Source: CAVSUB01 sp963816725
GTDB lineage: Bacteria; Acidobacteriota; Vicinamibacteria; Vicinamibacterales; 2-12-FULL-66-21
Length of the DNA stretch: 64,000 nt
Direction of reading: 5' to 3'
NCBI GenBank assembly: GCA_963816725.1
Contig: CAWFMC010000024.1
Span: 217,679 to 281,678, forward strand
Numbering within the stretch: the first letter of the stretch is position 1; the number at the start of each line of letters is the position of its first letter. The notes below the pieces were generated by a model. It worked only from the letters and a program-made list of their open reading frames with translations. It made no database searches and was not told the DNA's origin. Of this stretch, positions 43,884-53,157 are shown one piece after another. A program made the position numbers and the translations under genes.

Positions 43884-46325
43884 ATGACATGGGCAGCCGC
43901 CATCCTGGACGATGGGCGTTACGCGCTGCGGCAACTGGTCAAGGCGCCCGGCTTTGCGCTGGTCGCCGCGCTGACCATGGCCCTCGGCATCGGCGCGACG
44001 ACGGCAATCTTCAGCGTCGTGCAGGCAGTCGTGCTGCGACCCTTGCCGTATCCGGACCCCGATCGACTCATGGCCGTGGGCGAGGACGTCGGTCGCGGAC
44101 GCCCCTCGAGCGTCTCGATCGGCAATTTCGACGACTGGCGCAAGCATGCCACCTCGTTCGCCGCGCTGGGCGCGCTGCAATCCTTCAGCTTCAACCTGTC
44201 GGACAACGAACGCCCGGAGCGTGTCTATGGCGGCCGCGTCACCCGATCCTGGTTCGATGCTCTCGGCGTGCAGCCGGAGATCGGCCGCGTGTTCACAGTC
44301 GAGGAGGACACCCCGGGTAACGATCGGGTCGTGGTGCTGAGCCACCGCTTGTGGGCCCGCCGCTATGCCTCCGACCCCAACGTGGTTGGACGCACGATTC
44401 CGCTGAACGCGGTCCCGGTCACGGTCGTCGGCGTCATGCCGGCGGCGTTCGACGTGACCATCGACAGCGAGGAGCTGTGGACGCCGCTCGCGATCACCCC
44501 GGCGCAGCTGGCGACGCACGACGATCATTATTTGACCGTCGTCGGCCGCCTCGCCCAAGGGGTGTCGCACGCCCAGGCCGGCGCGGAGCTGCGGACCATC
44601 CACCAGCAGATGCGCGCGTTGCTGCCGGGTGACTTGAACATCAATCCCGGCATGCTGGAGCCGCTGCACGAGCAGGTGGTGGGCGATTACCGCGAGCGGC
44701 TGTTCGTGCTGTTCGGGGCCGTGGCGCTGGTGCTGCTGATTGCCTGCGGGAACGTCACCAATTTGCTGCTCGCGCGAGGCGGCGTGCGGGCGCGCGAACT
44801 GGCCCTCCGCGCCGCGATCGGCGCGAGCCGCGGCCGCATCGTCCGTCAGCTGCTGACCGAGACGGCCGTGCTCGGCGTGCTCGGCGGCGGACTTGGCATC
44901 GCGTTGGCCTGGATCGCGGTGCCGGTGCTCGTCAGCAACAGCCCGGAGGGTGTGCCCCGACTGGAACAGGCCAGCGTGAACACGGTCGTTCTCGCGTTTG
45001 CGATTGCGACGGCGCTGGTCAGCGCGCTCGTCACGGGTCTCGTCCCGGCCCTTCGCGCGGCATCCGGAGATGTGCGCGGCGCCTTGAACGAGGGGGGGCG
45101 GACCGCGACAGGCGGGCGCGAGCGGGTCCGTCACCTGCTGGTGGCGACCGAAGTGGCGCTGGCGATCGTGTTGCTGGTCGGCGCCGGGCTGCTCGTTCGC
45201 AGTGCGCTGAACCTGCAGCGAACCGATCCCGGATTCGATCCGCAGGGCGTGATGACCGCGCGGTTGACGCTGCCGGCATCCCGCTACGTCGAGCCCGAGC
45301 GTGTCGCGTTCGCGTTCGAGCGCGTCGTCTCGTCGCTCGCGGAGATGCCCGCTGTCGAGAGCGCCGCGGCGACCACCTCGGCACCGCTGACGCCGGGAGG
45401 CAACGGCAACGGTCTCCTGCCGGAAGGGAAGCTGCCCGAGCGGAACAACTTCGTCAACGCGCGCCTGGCGATCGTGACGCCCGGCTACTTTCACACGCTG
45501 CGCATGACAATCCTGCGCGGCCGCACGTTCAGCGTCGACGATCGGCGCGGCGGGGTCCGGGTGGCGGTGGTCAACGAGTCCGCGGCCCAGGCGTTGTTCC
45601 CGGGGCAGGATCCCCTCGGCAAGCGGTTCGGCTGCTGCGATGGCGACGGCCCGGCCAACCCCGGCTGGCGCACGATTGTCGGGGTCGTGAAGGACATGCG
45701 ATCACGGGGACCGGCGCAAGGCGCACGCCCGGAATTCTTCCTGCCCATTGCCCAGGCGCCGGCGCAATCGTGGACGTGGATTCAGCGCACGATGACGCTC
45801 GTCGCGCGAAGCCGCACCGGCGATGCCGTGGCGCTGACCACGGCGGCGCGCGACGCCGCCGGGCGGGTCGACCCGACGGTTCCGGTATATCAGGTCCGCT
45901 CGATGGAGCAGCGGCTGCGGGCGTCGGTCGCGGAGGAACGCTTCAATACCCTCCTGATGCTGCTGCTCGGTGGCAGCGGCCTTGTGCTCGCGGCGATCGG
46001 GGTCTACGGCGTGATCGCCTACTTCGTCGCGGAACGCCAGCGCGAGATAGCGATACGGATGGCGATCGGCGCCCGCGGCGCCGATGTGGTGGGGATGGTG
46101 GTCCGGCAGAGCCTGCGTCCGGTGGCGCTTGGCCTCGTCATCGGTATCGCCGGGGCGTTTGCGGCGGCTCGGCTGCTCGCTGCCTCGGTGCATGGTGTGA
46201 CGACCAGCGATCCGCTGACCTTTGCCGCGGTCGTACTGGTGCTGATGGTGGTGGCGCTGGCGGCCACCGCGATCCCGGCGCGCCGCGCCGTTCTAATCGA
46301 GCCGATTACCGCACTGCGTCAATAG
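43884..46325 (+). CDS. Orphan MacB/FtsX-type ABC permease (ADOP family)
   Basis: An 813-residue permease built from two FtsX-type halves. An N-terminal amphipathic segment (LDDGRYALRQLVKAPGFALVAALTMALGIG) leads into the first transmembrane helix and a large periplasmic MacB-PCD domain (RPERVYGGRVTRSWFDALGVQPEIGRVF). Three helices follow (LFGAVALVLLIACGNVTNLLLAR). A second half repeats the layout and ends PARRAVLIEPITALRQ. No ATP-binding gene is adjacent. This matches acidobacterial duplicated orphan permeases, whose ATPase partner is encoded elsewhere if at all. The substrate is unknown. The ribosome-binding site GGGAGGTGAG precedes ATG 43884. Confidence 0.9.
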   Translation: MTWAAAILDDGRYALRQLVKAPGFALVAALTMALGIGATTAIFSVVQAVVLRPLPYPDPDRLMAVGEDVGRGRPSSVSIGNFDDWRKHATSFAALGALQSFSFNLSDNERPERVYGGRVTRSWFDALGVQPEIGRVFTVEEDTPGNDRVVVLSHRLWARRYASDPNVVGRTIPLNAVPVTVVGVMPAAFDVTIDSEELWTPLAITPAQLATHDDHYLTVVGRLAQGVSHAQAGAELRTIHQQMRALLPGDLNINPGMLEPLHEQVVGDYRERLFVLFGAVALVLLIACGNVTNLLLARGGVRARELALRAAIGASRGRIVRQLLTETAVLGVLGGGLGIALAWIAVPVLVSNSPEGVPRLEQASVNTVVLAFAIATALVSALVTGLVPALRAASGDVRGALNEGGRTATGGRERVRHLLVATEVALAIVLLVGAGLLVRSALNLQRTDPGFDPQGVMTARLTLPASRYVEPERVAFAFERVVSSLAEMPAVESAAATTSAPLTPGGNGNGLLPEGKLPERNNFVNARLAIVTPGYFHTLRMTILRGRTFSVDDRRGGVRVAVVNESAAQALFPGQDPLGKRFGCCDGDGPANPGWRTIVGVVKDMRSRGPAQGARPEFFLPIAQAPAQSWTWIQRTMTLVARSRTGDAVALTTAARDAAGRVDPTVPVYQVRSMEQRLRASVAEERFNTLLMLLLGGSGLVLAAIGVYGVIAYFVAERQREIAIRMAIGARGADVVGMVVRQSLRPVALGLVIGIAGAFAAARLLAASVHGVTTSDPLTFAAVVLVLMVVALAATAIPARRAVLIEPITALRQ

Positions 46326-46431
46326 GACCGTTCCGCGGTCTCATGCCCAGCCGCAGGCGCGCGGCGAACAGCAATCTCCCGCGCTCTCCGAGATTGCCGC
46401 CGGCCTGGGCCAGGCTGATGGCGCATGCCTC

Positions 46432-46543
46432 GCCCGACCTGAAGGTCGGGCCGACACGGGTGCGCACGGCGCCCGCCCTCGAGCTCGGGCTACGTCGCCG
46501 GGGCGCCTCGTCGTGGCGTGTAGGCCCGACCTTCAGGTCGGGC
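46432..46543. repeat. REP-like palindrome pair
   Basis: Two 26-nt arms (46432-46457 and 46518-46543) are inverted copies of each other with one mismatch. Each arm is itself a palindrome centred on CCCGACCT/AGGTCGGG. The roughly 60-nt centre is GC-rich and includes GAGCTCGGGCTACG. It sits in the 300-bp gap between the permease stop and the esterase start. This is the layout of a REP doublet or REPIN-like element. Confidence 0.75.
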
Positions 46544-46625
46544 GCGCGATCCGCGGGCGATGCTCTACACTTCACGAGCGACACTGCGGCATCGTAAACG
46601 CGCCGCGGTCATCCGGGATCCGCTC

Positions 46626-47861
46626 ATGAAGCATCTGCCTCAGACCTTGACGCTCTACGCGGGCGTCGCATTCCTCACAACGGCGGTCCTGGCGCAGGCC
46701 CCAGCGCCCGCAACTCCGGCTCCGCAGACTCCCGCGCCAGCCGCGGGCGGCCGTGGCCGCGGCGGGCCAACGGTCGTATCGCCCCAGATCGGGGCAGACG
46801 GCCGGGTCACCTTCCGTGTGCTCGCGCCCCAGGCCACGACGGTGACGGTCGGCGGTGACATCAACGGGAGCCTGACGCCACCTGCGGGCGCCACACCCGA
46901 GCCGACGCCGCCCGGCGGCGGGCGCGGCGGACCTCCGGCGGTGGTGATGGCCAAGGGGGAAGATGGCGTCTGGAGCGGCACGACGATCCGGGCCGTGAAG
47001 CCCGGCGCCTGGCGTTACACATTCACGGTCGACGGCGTTACGACCGTGGACTCGCGAAATACGCGCGTCTCATCGAGTCAGACCCAGGTGCAAAGTCTCC
47101 TCGTGGTGCCGGGTGACTTTTCAGAGACGCGCGACGTGCCGCACGGGCCGGTCTCGATCGTGGCCTACACGGCGTCCGTTCTCCAGAACGCGCGGCGGGA
47201 GATGTACGTCTACACGCCGCCCGGATACGCCAAAGGGAACGCGAGCTACCCCGTGCTGTATCTGATCCACGGCGGTGGCGACACCGCATCGTCCTGGTCG
47301 ACGGTGGGACGCGCCAACGACATTCTCGACAACCTGCTGGCGGAAAAGGCGATCAAGCCGATGATCGTTGTGATGCCCTCGGGCTGGACGCCATCAGGCG
47401 GGCAGGTGATGACCTCGGACGCGACCAAGGATCCCTTCAACGACGAGATGCTGAAGGACATCATCCCGTATGTCCAGGCCAACTACCGGACGCTGCCCAC
47501 GCCGGAGAACCGGGCGCTCTCAGGCCTGTCGATGGGCGGCATCCAGACGCTCAACGTCGGCCTGCACAATCTCGGCACGTTCAGGTATGTCGCCGTCATG
47601 AGCTCAGGGTGGATCTCCGAGGCCGACCGCGACTTCTTCTACAAGACCGAGGCGGGCAAGATACCGAGCTACAACAAGGAGCTCCGGCTGTTCTGGTGGG
47701 GCTGGGGGGAAACGGACATCGCGCGCGCCAACGGACTGGCCGTGATCGATGCGTTCAAGGCCAAGGGGGTCAAGATCGAGACGCTCGAGACGCCCGGCGG
47801 CCACGAGTGGAGCAACTGGCGTCTCTATCTCCACGAGATTGCGCCGAAGCTGTTTCGATGA
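46626..47861 (+). CDS. Secreted CE1-type esterase (feruloyl/acetyl esterase-like) with N-terminal E-set domain
   Basis: A 411-residue protein. ATG 46626 begins a signal peptide ending VLAQAP, then a Pro/Ala/Gly linker. A CBM48/E-set-like sandwich follows (VTFRVLAPQATTVTVGGDI, WRYTFTVDG), with a second glycine-rich insert. The catalytic alpha/beta-hydrolase has YPVLYLIHGGGDTASSW, LSGLSMGGIQTLN with nucleophile Ser302, and a terminal GGHEWSNWRLYLHE with catalytic His. Related bacterial enzymes release ferulate or acetate from xylan. Other CE1 substrates are possible. The stop overlaps the next start in ATGA. Confidence 0.9.
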   Translation: MKHLPQTLTLYAGVAFLTTAVLAQAPAPATPAPQTPAPAAGGRGRGGPTVVSPQIGADGRVTFRVLAPQATTVTVGGDINGSLTPPAGATPEPTPPGGGRGGPPAVVMAKGEDGVWSGTTIRAVKPGAWRYTFTVDGVTTVDSRNTRVSSSQTQVQSLLVVPGDFSETRDVPHGPVSIVAYTASVLQNARREMYVYTPPGYAKGNASYPVLYLIHGGGDTASSWSTVGRANDILDNLLAEKAIKPMIVVMPSGWTPSGGQVMTSDATKDPFNDEMLKDIIPYVQANYRTLPTPENRALSGLSMGGIQTLNVGLHNLGTFRYVAVMSSGWISEADRDFFYKTEAGKIPSYNKELRLFWWGWGETDIARANGLAVIDAFKAKGVKIETLETPGGHEWSNWRLYLHEIAPKLFR

Positions 47862-48199
47862 CGCGACCTGACATGTCCCTGACGTATGGGCGCGCGGCGG
47901 CGCTGCCGTTCGCGATCGTGCTCCTCGGCGTAGCCACAGGTGCCGCGCCTGTCGCGCAGCCCACCGGCGTCCCGGCTGGCTTCAGGCGCATCTTCGACGG
48001 CCGCACGACGAAGGGTTCGATGCGTGGGCCCGTGCACGTGCTCAAGGGCGGCGGCTTTGCCGCCGACGTGAAGAACGCCATTCCCGCCACCCACGCCGGC
48101 GCCCCCGGCAGCGGCTTCGACGTTGGCCTCAGGATCGTGCGCGAGATCGAACGGCCCACTGGAGTCGACGCACGCGACCCCGGGGCGCGGCGTCGATGA
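47858..48199 (+). CDS. Short exported protein, possible chimera of DUF1080 and SUMF1-like fragments
   Basis: A 113-residue frame overlapping the esterase stop and, at its own end, the kinase start. After a signal peptide (LPFAIVLLGVATGAAPVAQ), VPAGFRRIFDGRTTKG resembles the start of DUF1080 proteins. Then FAADVKNAIPATHAGAPGSGFDVGLRIVRE looks like the C-terminal GFRVVR region of formylglycine-generating-enzyme-like proteins. The bulk of both families is missing. I read it as a deletion-born fragment kept in frame by overlaps; it may not be functional. Confidence 0.5.
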   Translation: MTRPDMSLTYGRAAALPFAIVLLGVATGAAPVAQPTGVPAGFRRIFDGRTTKGSMRGPVHVLKGGGFAADVKNAIPATHAGAPGSGFDVGLRIVREIERPTGVDARDPGARRR

Positions 48200-51084
48200 C
48201 GCCGGAACGCTGGCGCGAAGTCGATCTCGTGCTCCAGGAGGCGCTGGGCCGCGGCGAGCCTGACCGGTCCGCCTATCTCGCCCAGATCGCAACCCGTGAC
48301 CCGGCGTTGTGCCTGGAAGTCGAGGGCCTGCTCGCAGAACATCGTCTAACTCAATCGCGGACCATGCCGTCCCAGATCGCTGGGGCGGATCATCCTCCGG
48401 GCACGTCCAGCGGGGTCGTGACGGGTGACTCGATTGGCGCCTATACCATCGTGGCGCGGCTCGGTGCCGGAGGGATGGGCGAAGTGTTTCGGGCGCGCGA
48501 TCCGAAGCTCGGTCGCGACGTGGCCATCAAGATCCTGCCGCGGGTGTTCAGCCTCGACCCCGAGCGCCTCGCCCGCTTCGAGCGCGAAGCGCGAATCCTC
48601 GCGTCGCTGAACCATCCGCACATCGGCGCCATCTACGGTCTCGAGAACACGGGCGGGACGCTGGCGCTGGTACTCGAGCTGATCGAGGGTGACACGCTGG
48701 CCGAGCGGATCGCCGACGGACCGTTGGCTGTCGAGGACGCGGTGCCGCTGGCGACGCAGATTGCCGAAGCGCTCGAGGCCGCCCATGATCGGGGCATCGT
48801 CCACCGGGATCTGAAGCCGGCGAACATCAAGGTCACTCCGGACAGCAGCGTCAAGGTGCTCGATTTCGGCCTGGCCAAAGCCGCTGCCGGCAGCGAGGCC
48901 AGCCCCGACCTCGCGAGATCGCCGACCATCACGGCACTCGCCGGCACCCATGAAGGCACCCTGCTCGGGACGGCGGCTTACATGAGCCCGGAGCAGGCCC
49001 GCGGCAAGAGCGTCGACCGGCGCACTGACATGTGGGCGTTCGGCTGCGTGCTGTACGAGATGCTCTCCGGCCGACCGGCGTTCGGTGGGGCCACGCTGGC
49101 CGACACGCTCAGCGCCATCATCTCTCGGGAGCCGGACTGGACGGCGCTCCCGGCCGGAACGCCACGCGACGTTCAGCGGCTGCTGAAACGATGCCTCGAG
49201 AAGAACCCGAGCCGCCGGCTTCGTGACGCCGCGGACGTCCGCATGGCGCTCGAGGATGTGCTGAACGAGCCCGCGACGATGGCGAAGACGACGGCCGTGG
49301 CGCGCCCATCGCATGGCAGAGTGGCCTTGATCGTGGCGCTCGTTGCGATGCTCGCAGCGGCCGCGGCATGGACGCTGAAGCCGAGTGCACCGCCGCTCTC
49401 GTCTCCAGTCACGCGGCTGAGCGTCACGCTACCGCCAGGTGACACGCTCGGGTTGACGTGGCCGGCGATCGCCTTATCCGGCGACGGCCGGCTGTTGGCG
49501 TATACCGCGGGACGGGCGTTGCTGCCGGCGCAACTGTTCGTCCGCGCCATCGACAGCCTTGACGGCGTGCTGGTGCCGGGCAGCGAAGGTGCCAAATCAC
49601 CGTTCTTCTCTCCGGATGGCCGCTGGATAGGGTTTTTCGCGCAAGGCAAGTTGAAGAAAGTCCTCGCCAGCGGCGGCGGCCTCGAGACCTTGTGCGACGC
49701 GGCGTCGGCGTTCGGCGGGAGTTGGGGGCGGGACGGGTGGATCTATTTCGCGCCGTTCAATACGTCGGGTATCTGGAAGGTGCCGGCGTCGGGCGGACGC
49801 CCCGCAGAGGTTACAAAGCTAAACCGGACGCTCGGTGAAGCGAGCCACCGGTGGCCGCAAATCACGCCGGATGGGAAAGCTCTGTTGTTCACCGTCTGGA
49901 CAGGGCCCGGATGGGACGAAAAACACCTCGTTGCACAACTCACCGATGGCGGAGAACGACGCCTGCTCGTGTCCGGAGCGAGCACCGGCCGGTATCTTTC
50001 CACCGGCCAGCTGCTGTACGCCCGCAACGATGAAATGTTCGTCGTCCCATTCGATCTGAAACAGGTGAAGGTCACGGGCCCACCGGTCACGCTGGTCGAC
50101 CGCGCCAGCGAGCAGGCGAACGCGGGCGAGGGAGCGCAGGTCGCAGTCGCGGATAGCGGCACGCTGGCTTATGTCCGCTCCGCGTCGCACGGCACCGATC
50201 GCCGGATGGTGTGGGTCGGACCCGGCGGCACCGTCGAGCCACTGAACTCGCCCCCGGGCGCGTACGTGGACCCCTCGATCTCCCCGGACGGCGGCTCAGT
50301 CGCGGTCAGCATGCAGGGCCCCAGGCAGGCCATCTGGATATACGACCTGGCCCGCTCGACGCTGACGACCCTGCCGTCGCCGGGCAGTAGTCAGGCGCCG
50401 ACCTGGACGCGCGACGGCCGCCGCCTCGCATACCGAGGCACGCAAGCGGGCTATCGAAACATCTTCTGGCGCGCCGCCGATGGCAGTGACAGCGAAGAGC
50501 GGCTGACGACCGATGAGGCCTTGCAGACGCCGGCCAGCGTCGCGCCGCATGATGCGATGCTCCTGTTCGATCGCGTCTCACCGGCTACAGGTCGAGACAT
50601 CTGGATGCTCCGCCTCGACGGGTCCCGGCGCGCGCAGCCCGTACTGAACACGCAATTCAACGAGTGGGCGGGCAGGCTCTCGCCCGACGGACGGTGGATG
50701 GCCTACGCCTCGGATGAATCGGGTCGGAGAGAGATCTATTTGCGACGCTACCCGGAGCCCGGCGGACGGCTGCCGATCTCGACGAGCGGGGGAGACGAGC
50801 CCGTCTGGTCGCGAGACGGTGCGGAGCTGTTCTACCGCAACGGTGACCAGATGATGGCCGTCACCATCGGCGGCGGGTCTGCGCCGGCGGTCGGCACCGC
50901 ACGTCTGCAGTTCGAGGGGCATTACCAGGTGAGCGATGCCGGCATTGCCGGCTACGATGTGTCACCCGACCGGCGCTTTCTGATGATCGCGTCGTCAGCG
51001 GCCGAACAGCCTGTCAATCAAATCACCGTGGTGCTCAACTGGTCCGAGGAGCTGAAGCGCACCCTCGCGGCCGGAGCCAGGTGA
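48196..51084 (+). CDS. Membrane Ser/Thr protein kinase with extracytoplasmic WD40-like propeller
   Basis: A 962-residue receptor-type kinase. The first 75 residues form a small helical region found on many acidobacterial kinases (MTPERWREVDLVLQEAL). The kinase domain is complete: LGAGGMGEVFRARD (Gly90), VAIKIL with Lys112, HRDLKPANIKV with Asp205, and DFGLA with Asp223. One membrane helix (about 376-392) leads to a periplasmic propeller with PD40 motifs (FFSPDGRWIGFFAQG, ISPDGGSVAVSMQG, LSPDGRWMAYASDES). The propeller probably senses or binds a ligand or scaffold. The gene overlaps the preceding short gene by 4 bp. Confidence 0.93.
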   Translation: MTPERWREVDLVLQEALGRGEPDRSAYLAQIATRDPALCLEVEGLLAEHRLTQSRTMPSQIAGADHPPGTSSGVVTGDSIGAYTIVARLGAGGMGEVFRARDPKLGRDVAIKILPRVFSLDPERLARFEREARILASLNHPHIGAIYGLENTGGTLALVLELIEGDTLAERIADGPLAVEDAVPLATQIAEALEAAHDRGIVHRDLKPANIKVTPDSSVKVLDFGLAKAAAGSEASPDLARSPTITALAGTHEGTLLGTAAYMSPEQARGKSVDRRTDMWAFGCVLYEMLSGRPAFGGATLADTLSAIISREPDWTALPAGTPRDVQRLLKRCLEKNPSRRLRDAADVRMALEDVLNEPATMAKTTAVARPSHGRVALIVALVAMLAAAAAWTLKPSAPPLSSPVTRLSVTLPPGDTLGLTWPAIALSGDGRLLAYTAGRALLPAQLFVRAIDSLDGVLVPGSEGAKSPFFSPDGRWIGFFAQGKLKKVLASGGGLETLCDAASAFGGSWGRDGWIYFAPFNTSGIWKVPASGGRPAEVTKLNRTLGEASHRWPQITPDGKALLFTVWTGPGWDEKHLVAQLTDGGERRLLVSGASTGRYLSTGQLLYARNDEMFVVPFDLKQVKVTGPPVTLVDRASEQANAGEGAQVAVADSGTLAYVRSASHGTDRRMVWVGPGGTVEPLNSPPGAYVDPSISPDGGSVAVSMQGPRQAIWIYDLARSTLTTLPSPGSSQAPTWTRDGRRLAYRGTQAGYRNIFWRAADGSDSEERLTTDEALQTPASVAPHDAMLLFDRVSPATGRDIWMLRLDGSRRAQPVLNTQFNEWAGRLSPDGRWMAYASDESGRREIYLRRYPEPGGRLPISTSGGDEPVWSRDGAELFYRNGDQMMAVTIGGGSAPAVGTARLQFEGHYQVSDAGIAGYDVSPDRRFLMIASSAAEQPVNQITVVLNWSEELKRTLAAGAR

Positions 51085-51182
51085 GGCCGTCGCGCGACCC
51101 CACCACCTCGACCGTTTACAAATGCGTCCTGAAGAGCTAAGGTGTCGCGACGGGAACTGCGTCCCGCATAAAGGAGCGACAC

Positions 51183-51647
51183 ATGAAACTCACTGCGATG
51201 GTCCTGAGCGGCCTGCTGTGCATCGGTACGGGAATCGCCGCCGCGCAGGATGCGCAGGCGGAAAAGACCATCATCGCCAACGAACGCGCCGTCAACGACG
51301 CGTTCGCGAAGGGAGATTCAGCGGCCTTCAAGGCGCTGGTGGCAGCAGACGGGTGGGCGGTGGACTCGGTGATCGGACGCGCACCGGTGGCCGACATGCT
51401 GAAGGACTTTGCCGGGCTCACGAAGGAGCTCAAGATCACCTCGTGGGACATCACCGAGAGCAAGATCGTGTGGGTTGACGCCACCACCGCGATTCACTCG
51501 TACAAGTGGACGGCGAAAGGTACGGACCACGGCAAGCCGCTCGTGAGCCCGGTGTGGGCCTCGACGGTCTGGACCAAGAAGAGCGGGAAGTGGATGGCCC
51601 TGTTCCACCACGAGTCCCCACTCCCGGCGGCGGACGCCAAGCATTGA
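51183..51647 (+). CDS. Secreted NTF2/SnoaL-like (DUF4440) protein
   Basis: A 154-residue protein with AAAGGAG 8 nt before ATG 51183 and a signal peptide ending GIAAAQ. The mature sequence begins AEKTIIANERAVNDAFAKGDSAAFKALVAADGWAVDS, the helix-helix-strand opening of DUF4440/NTF2-like folds, followed by curved-sheet strands (KIVWVDATTAIHSYKWTAKG, WASTVWTKKSGKWMALFHHES). Members range from isomerases to simple binding proteins, so no reaction can be given. It lies about 100 bp after the kinase. Confidence 0.82.
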   Translation: MKLTAMVLSGLLCIGTGIAAAQDAQAEKTIIANERAVNDAFAKGDSAAFKALVAADGWAVDSVIGRAPVADMLKDFAGLTKELKITSWDITESKIVWVDATTAIHSYKWTAKGTDHGKPLVSPVWASTVWTKKSGKWMALFHHESPLPAADAKH

Positions 51648-51729
51648 GCCAGTGCCGCGAACGAAACAGCGCGTGACCGCCACGCGCCGCTGAGAAGGAG
51701 CGCGCCGCATGAGCGCGCTCCCCACCCTC

Positions 51730-53028
51730 TCAGACGTGCTTCGAGACCACGAACGGTTCCCGATAGACACGCGTCAGCATCTTGTTCGCTTCGTCGTCTC
51801 CGATGCACTGCATCTTGGCGGCGTCCCAGTGAAGCGTCCGGCCGACACGGTAGCTGATGTTCGCGAGGTGCATCAGGTTGCAGGACAGCGCGCCTTCCTC
51901 GATTTCGGCGTTCAGATCGCCGCGCTTGCGGCTGCGCACCGCGCCAATGAAATTGGCCCAGTGCTCGTCCTTCTTGGTCGCTCCCGGTCCCGGTGTCTGG
52001 TCTTTCCCCAGGAACGAGTAGTACTTGTCGTAGTTGTCGATGACGAGATAGCCCTTCGAGCCGTAGAACTGGTTGCCGATGGTGTTGCCCGGCTTGTCGC
52101 CGTTGATGCCCGCCTCGTGCGGCGAAATCCAGTGGCGGACCTCGAACGTCATCATCTTCTTCTTGCCATTGACGTCGAACTCGTAGCTGGCGCTAATCGT
52201 GTTCGGCGTCTCCTGGTCATCGTCGAACATGAACTTGCCGCCGATGGCGCTGACCTTCGTCGGATGCGTGACGCCGAGGCCCCAGCGCGCGATGTCCACT
52301 TCGTGGATCCCCTGGTTGCCGAGATCGCCGTTGCCCGTGTCCCAGAACCAGTGCCAGTTGTAGTGGAAGCGATTCTTCGTGAACTCGCGCTTCGGCGCGG
52401 GTCCGGTCCACAGGTCGTAATCAACGCCCGCCGGCACGGCTGATACCGGGGTCTTGCCGATCGTATCCCGCCACTTGTAGCAGAGCCCGCGGGCCATGTA
52501 GACCTCGCCGAGCTCTCCGCCGGTCAGCTTCTCGACTGCCTCGCGCAGCGCGGGTGACGACCGGCTCTGGCTGCCTTGCTGGACGATGCGGTCGTACTTG
52601 CGGGCGGCGGCGACGATTTGCTGCGATTCGAAGACGTTGTGCGAGCACGGCTTCTCGACGTAAACGTCCTTGCCGGCCTGGCAGGCCCAGATGGTCTGCA
52701 GCGTGTGCCAGTGATTCGGCGAGGCGATCGAGATCGCGTCAATCGATTTGTCCTCCAGCAGCTTGCGCAGGTCGACGTAGGTCGCCGGCTTTTTGAGGCC
52801 CTTCGACTCGAGCGTCTTCAGCTTCTCGGCGATGTGCGCTTCGTCGACGTCGCAGAGCGCCACGATCTCGACGTTCGGCAGGCTCGGCCACGCCGCCACA
52901 TGGCTGCCGCCCCGGCCGCCGCAGCCCACGACGCCGATCCGCACCGTATCGTTCGGACTGGCGAGCCCGCGAACGGCCGCACCGCCCGCCATGACCGCCG
53001 TGCTCATCAGAAAATGTCGTCGGTTCAT
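51730..53028 (-). CDS. Gfo/Idh/MocA-family oxidoreductase with Tat signal
   Basis: A 432-residue NAD(P)-dependent oxidoreductase. The N-terminus MNRRHFLMSTAVMAGGAAV is a twin-arginine signal. The Rossmann domain reads VRIGVVGCGGRGGSHV, VALCDVD, ISIASPNHWHTLQ and the family signature KDVYVEKPCSHNVFE. The C-terminal substrate domain has FHYNWHWFWDTGNGDLGNQGIHEVDIARWGLG, with His and Asp residues expected near the active site. Related exported enzymes act on glycosides and 3-keto sugars. GGAGCAGCG precedes ATG 53028. It is divergent from the FRG gene. The DUF1080 protein at 62997 could act on the same 3-keto-sugar chemistry. Confidence 0.92.
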   Translation of the reverse strand: MNRRHFLMSTAVMAGGAAVRGLASPNDTVRIGVVGCGGRGGSHVAAWPSLPNVEIVALCDVDEAHIAEKLKTLESKGLKKPATYVDLRKLLEDKSIDAISIASPNHWHTLQTIWACQAGKDVYVEKPCSHNVFESQQIVAAARKYDRIVQQGSQSRSSPALREAVEKLTGGELGEVYMARGLCYKWRDTIGKTPVSAVPAGVDYDLWTGPAPKREFTKNRFHYNWHWFWDTGNGDLGNQGIHEVDIARWGLGVTHPTKVSAIGGKFMFDDDQETPNTISASYEFDVNGKKKMMTFEVRHWISPHEAGINGDKPGNTIGNQFYGSKGYLVIDNYDKYYSFLGKDQTPGPGATKKDEHWANFIGAVRSRKRGDLNAEIEEGALSCNLMHLANISYRVGRTLHWDAAKMQCIGDDEANKMLTRVYREPFVVSKHV

Positions 53029-53157
53029 CGCTGCTCCTGCCAGAACTGGCGGCCATCATTGTGCGAAACGCCGCGCACGGCGATTCTGCCATACGCCGCG
53101 AGCCGGCGCGAGTCGTCACACCGGACGTGGCCTAGCGCTTGCTCAGCTCGCCGTTGC

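Noticed and set aside
43842..45494. Long minus-strand frame opposite the ADOP permease
   Set aside because: Antisense shadow rich in Arg/His with no domain.
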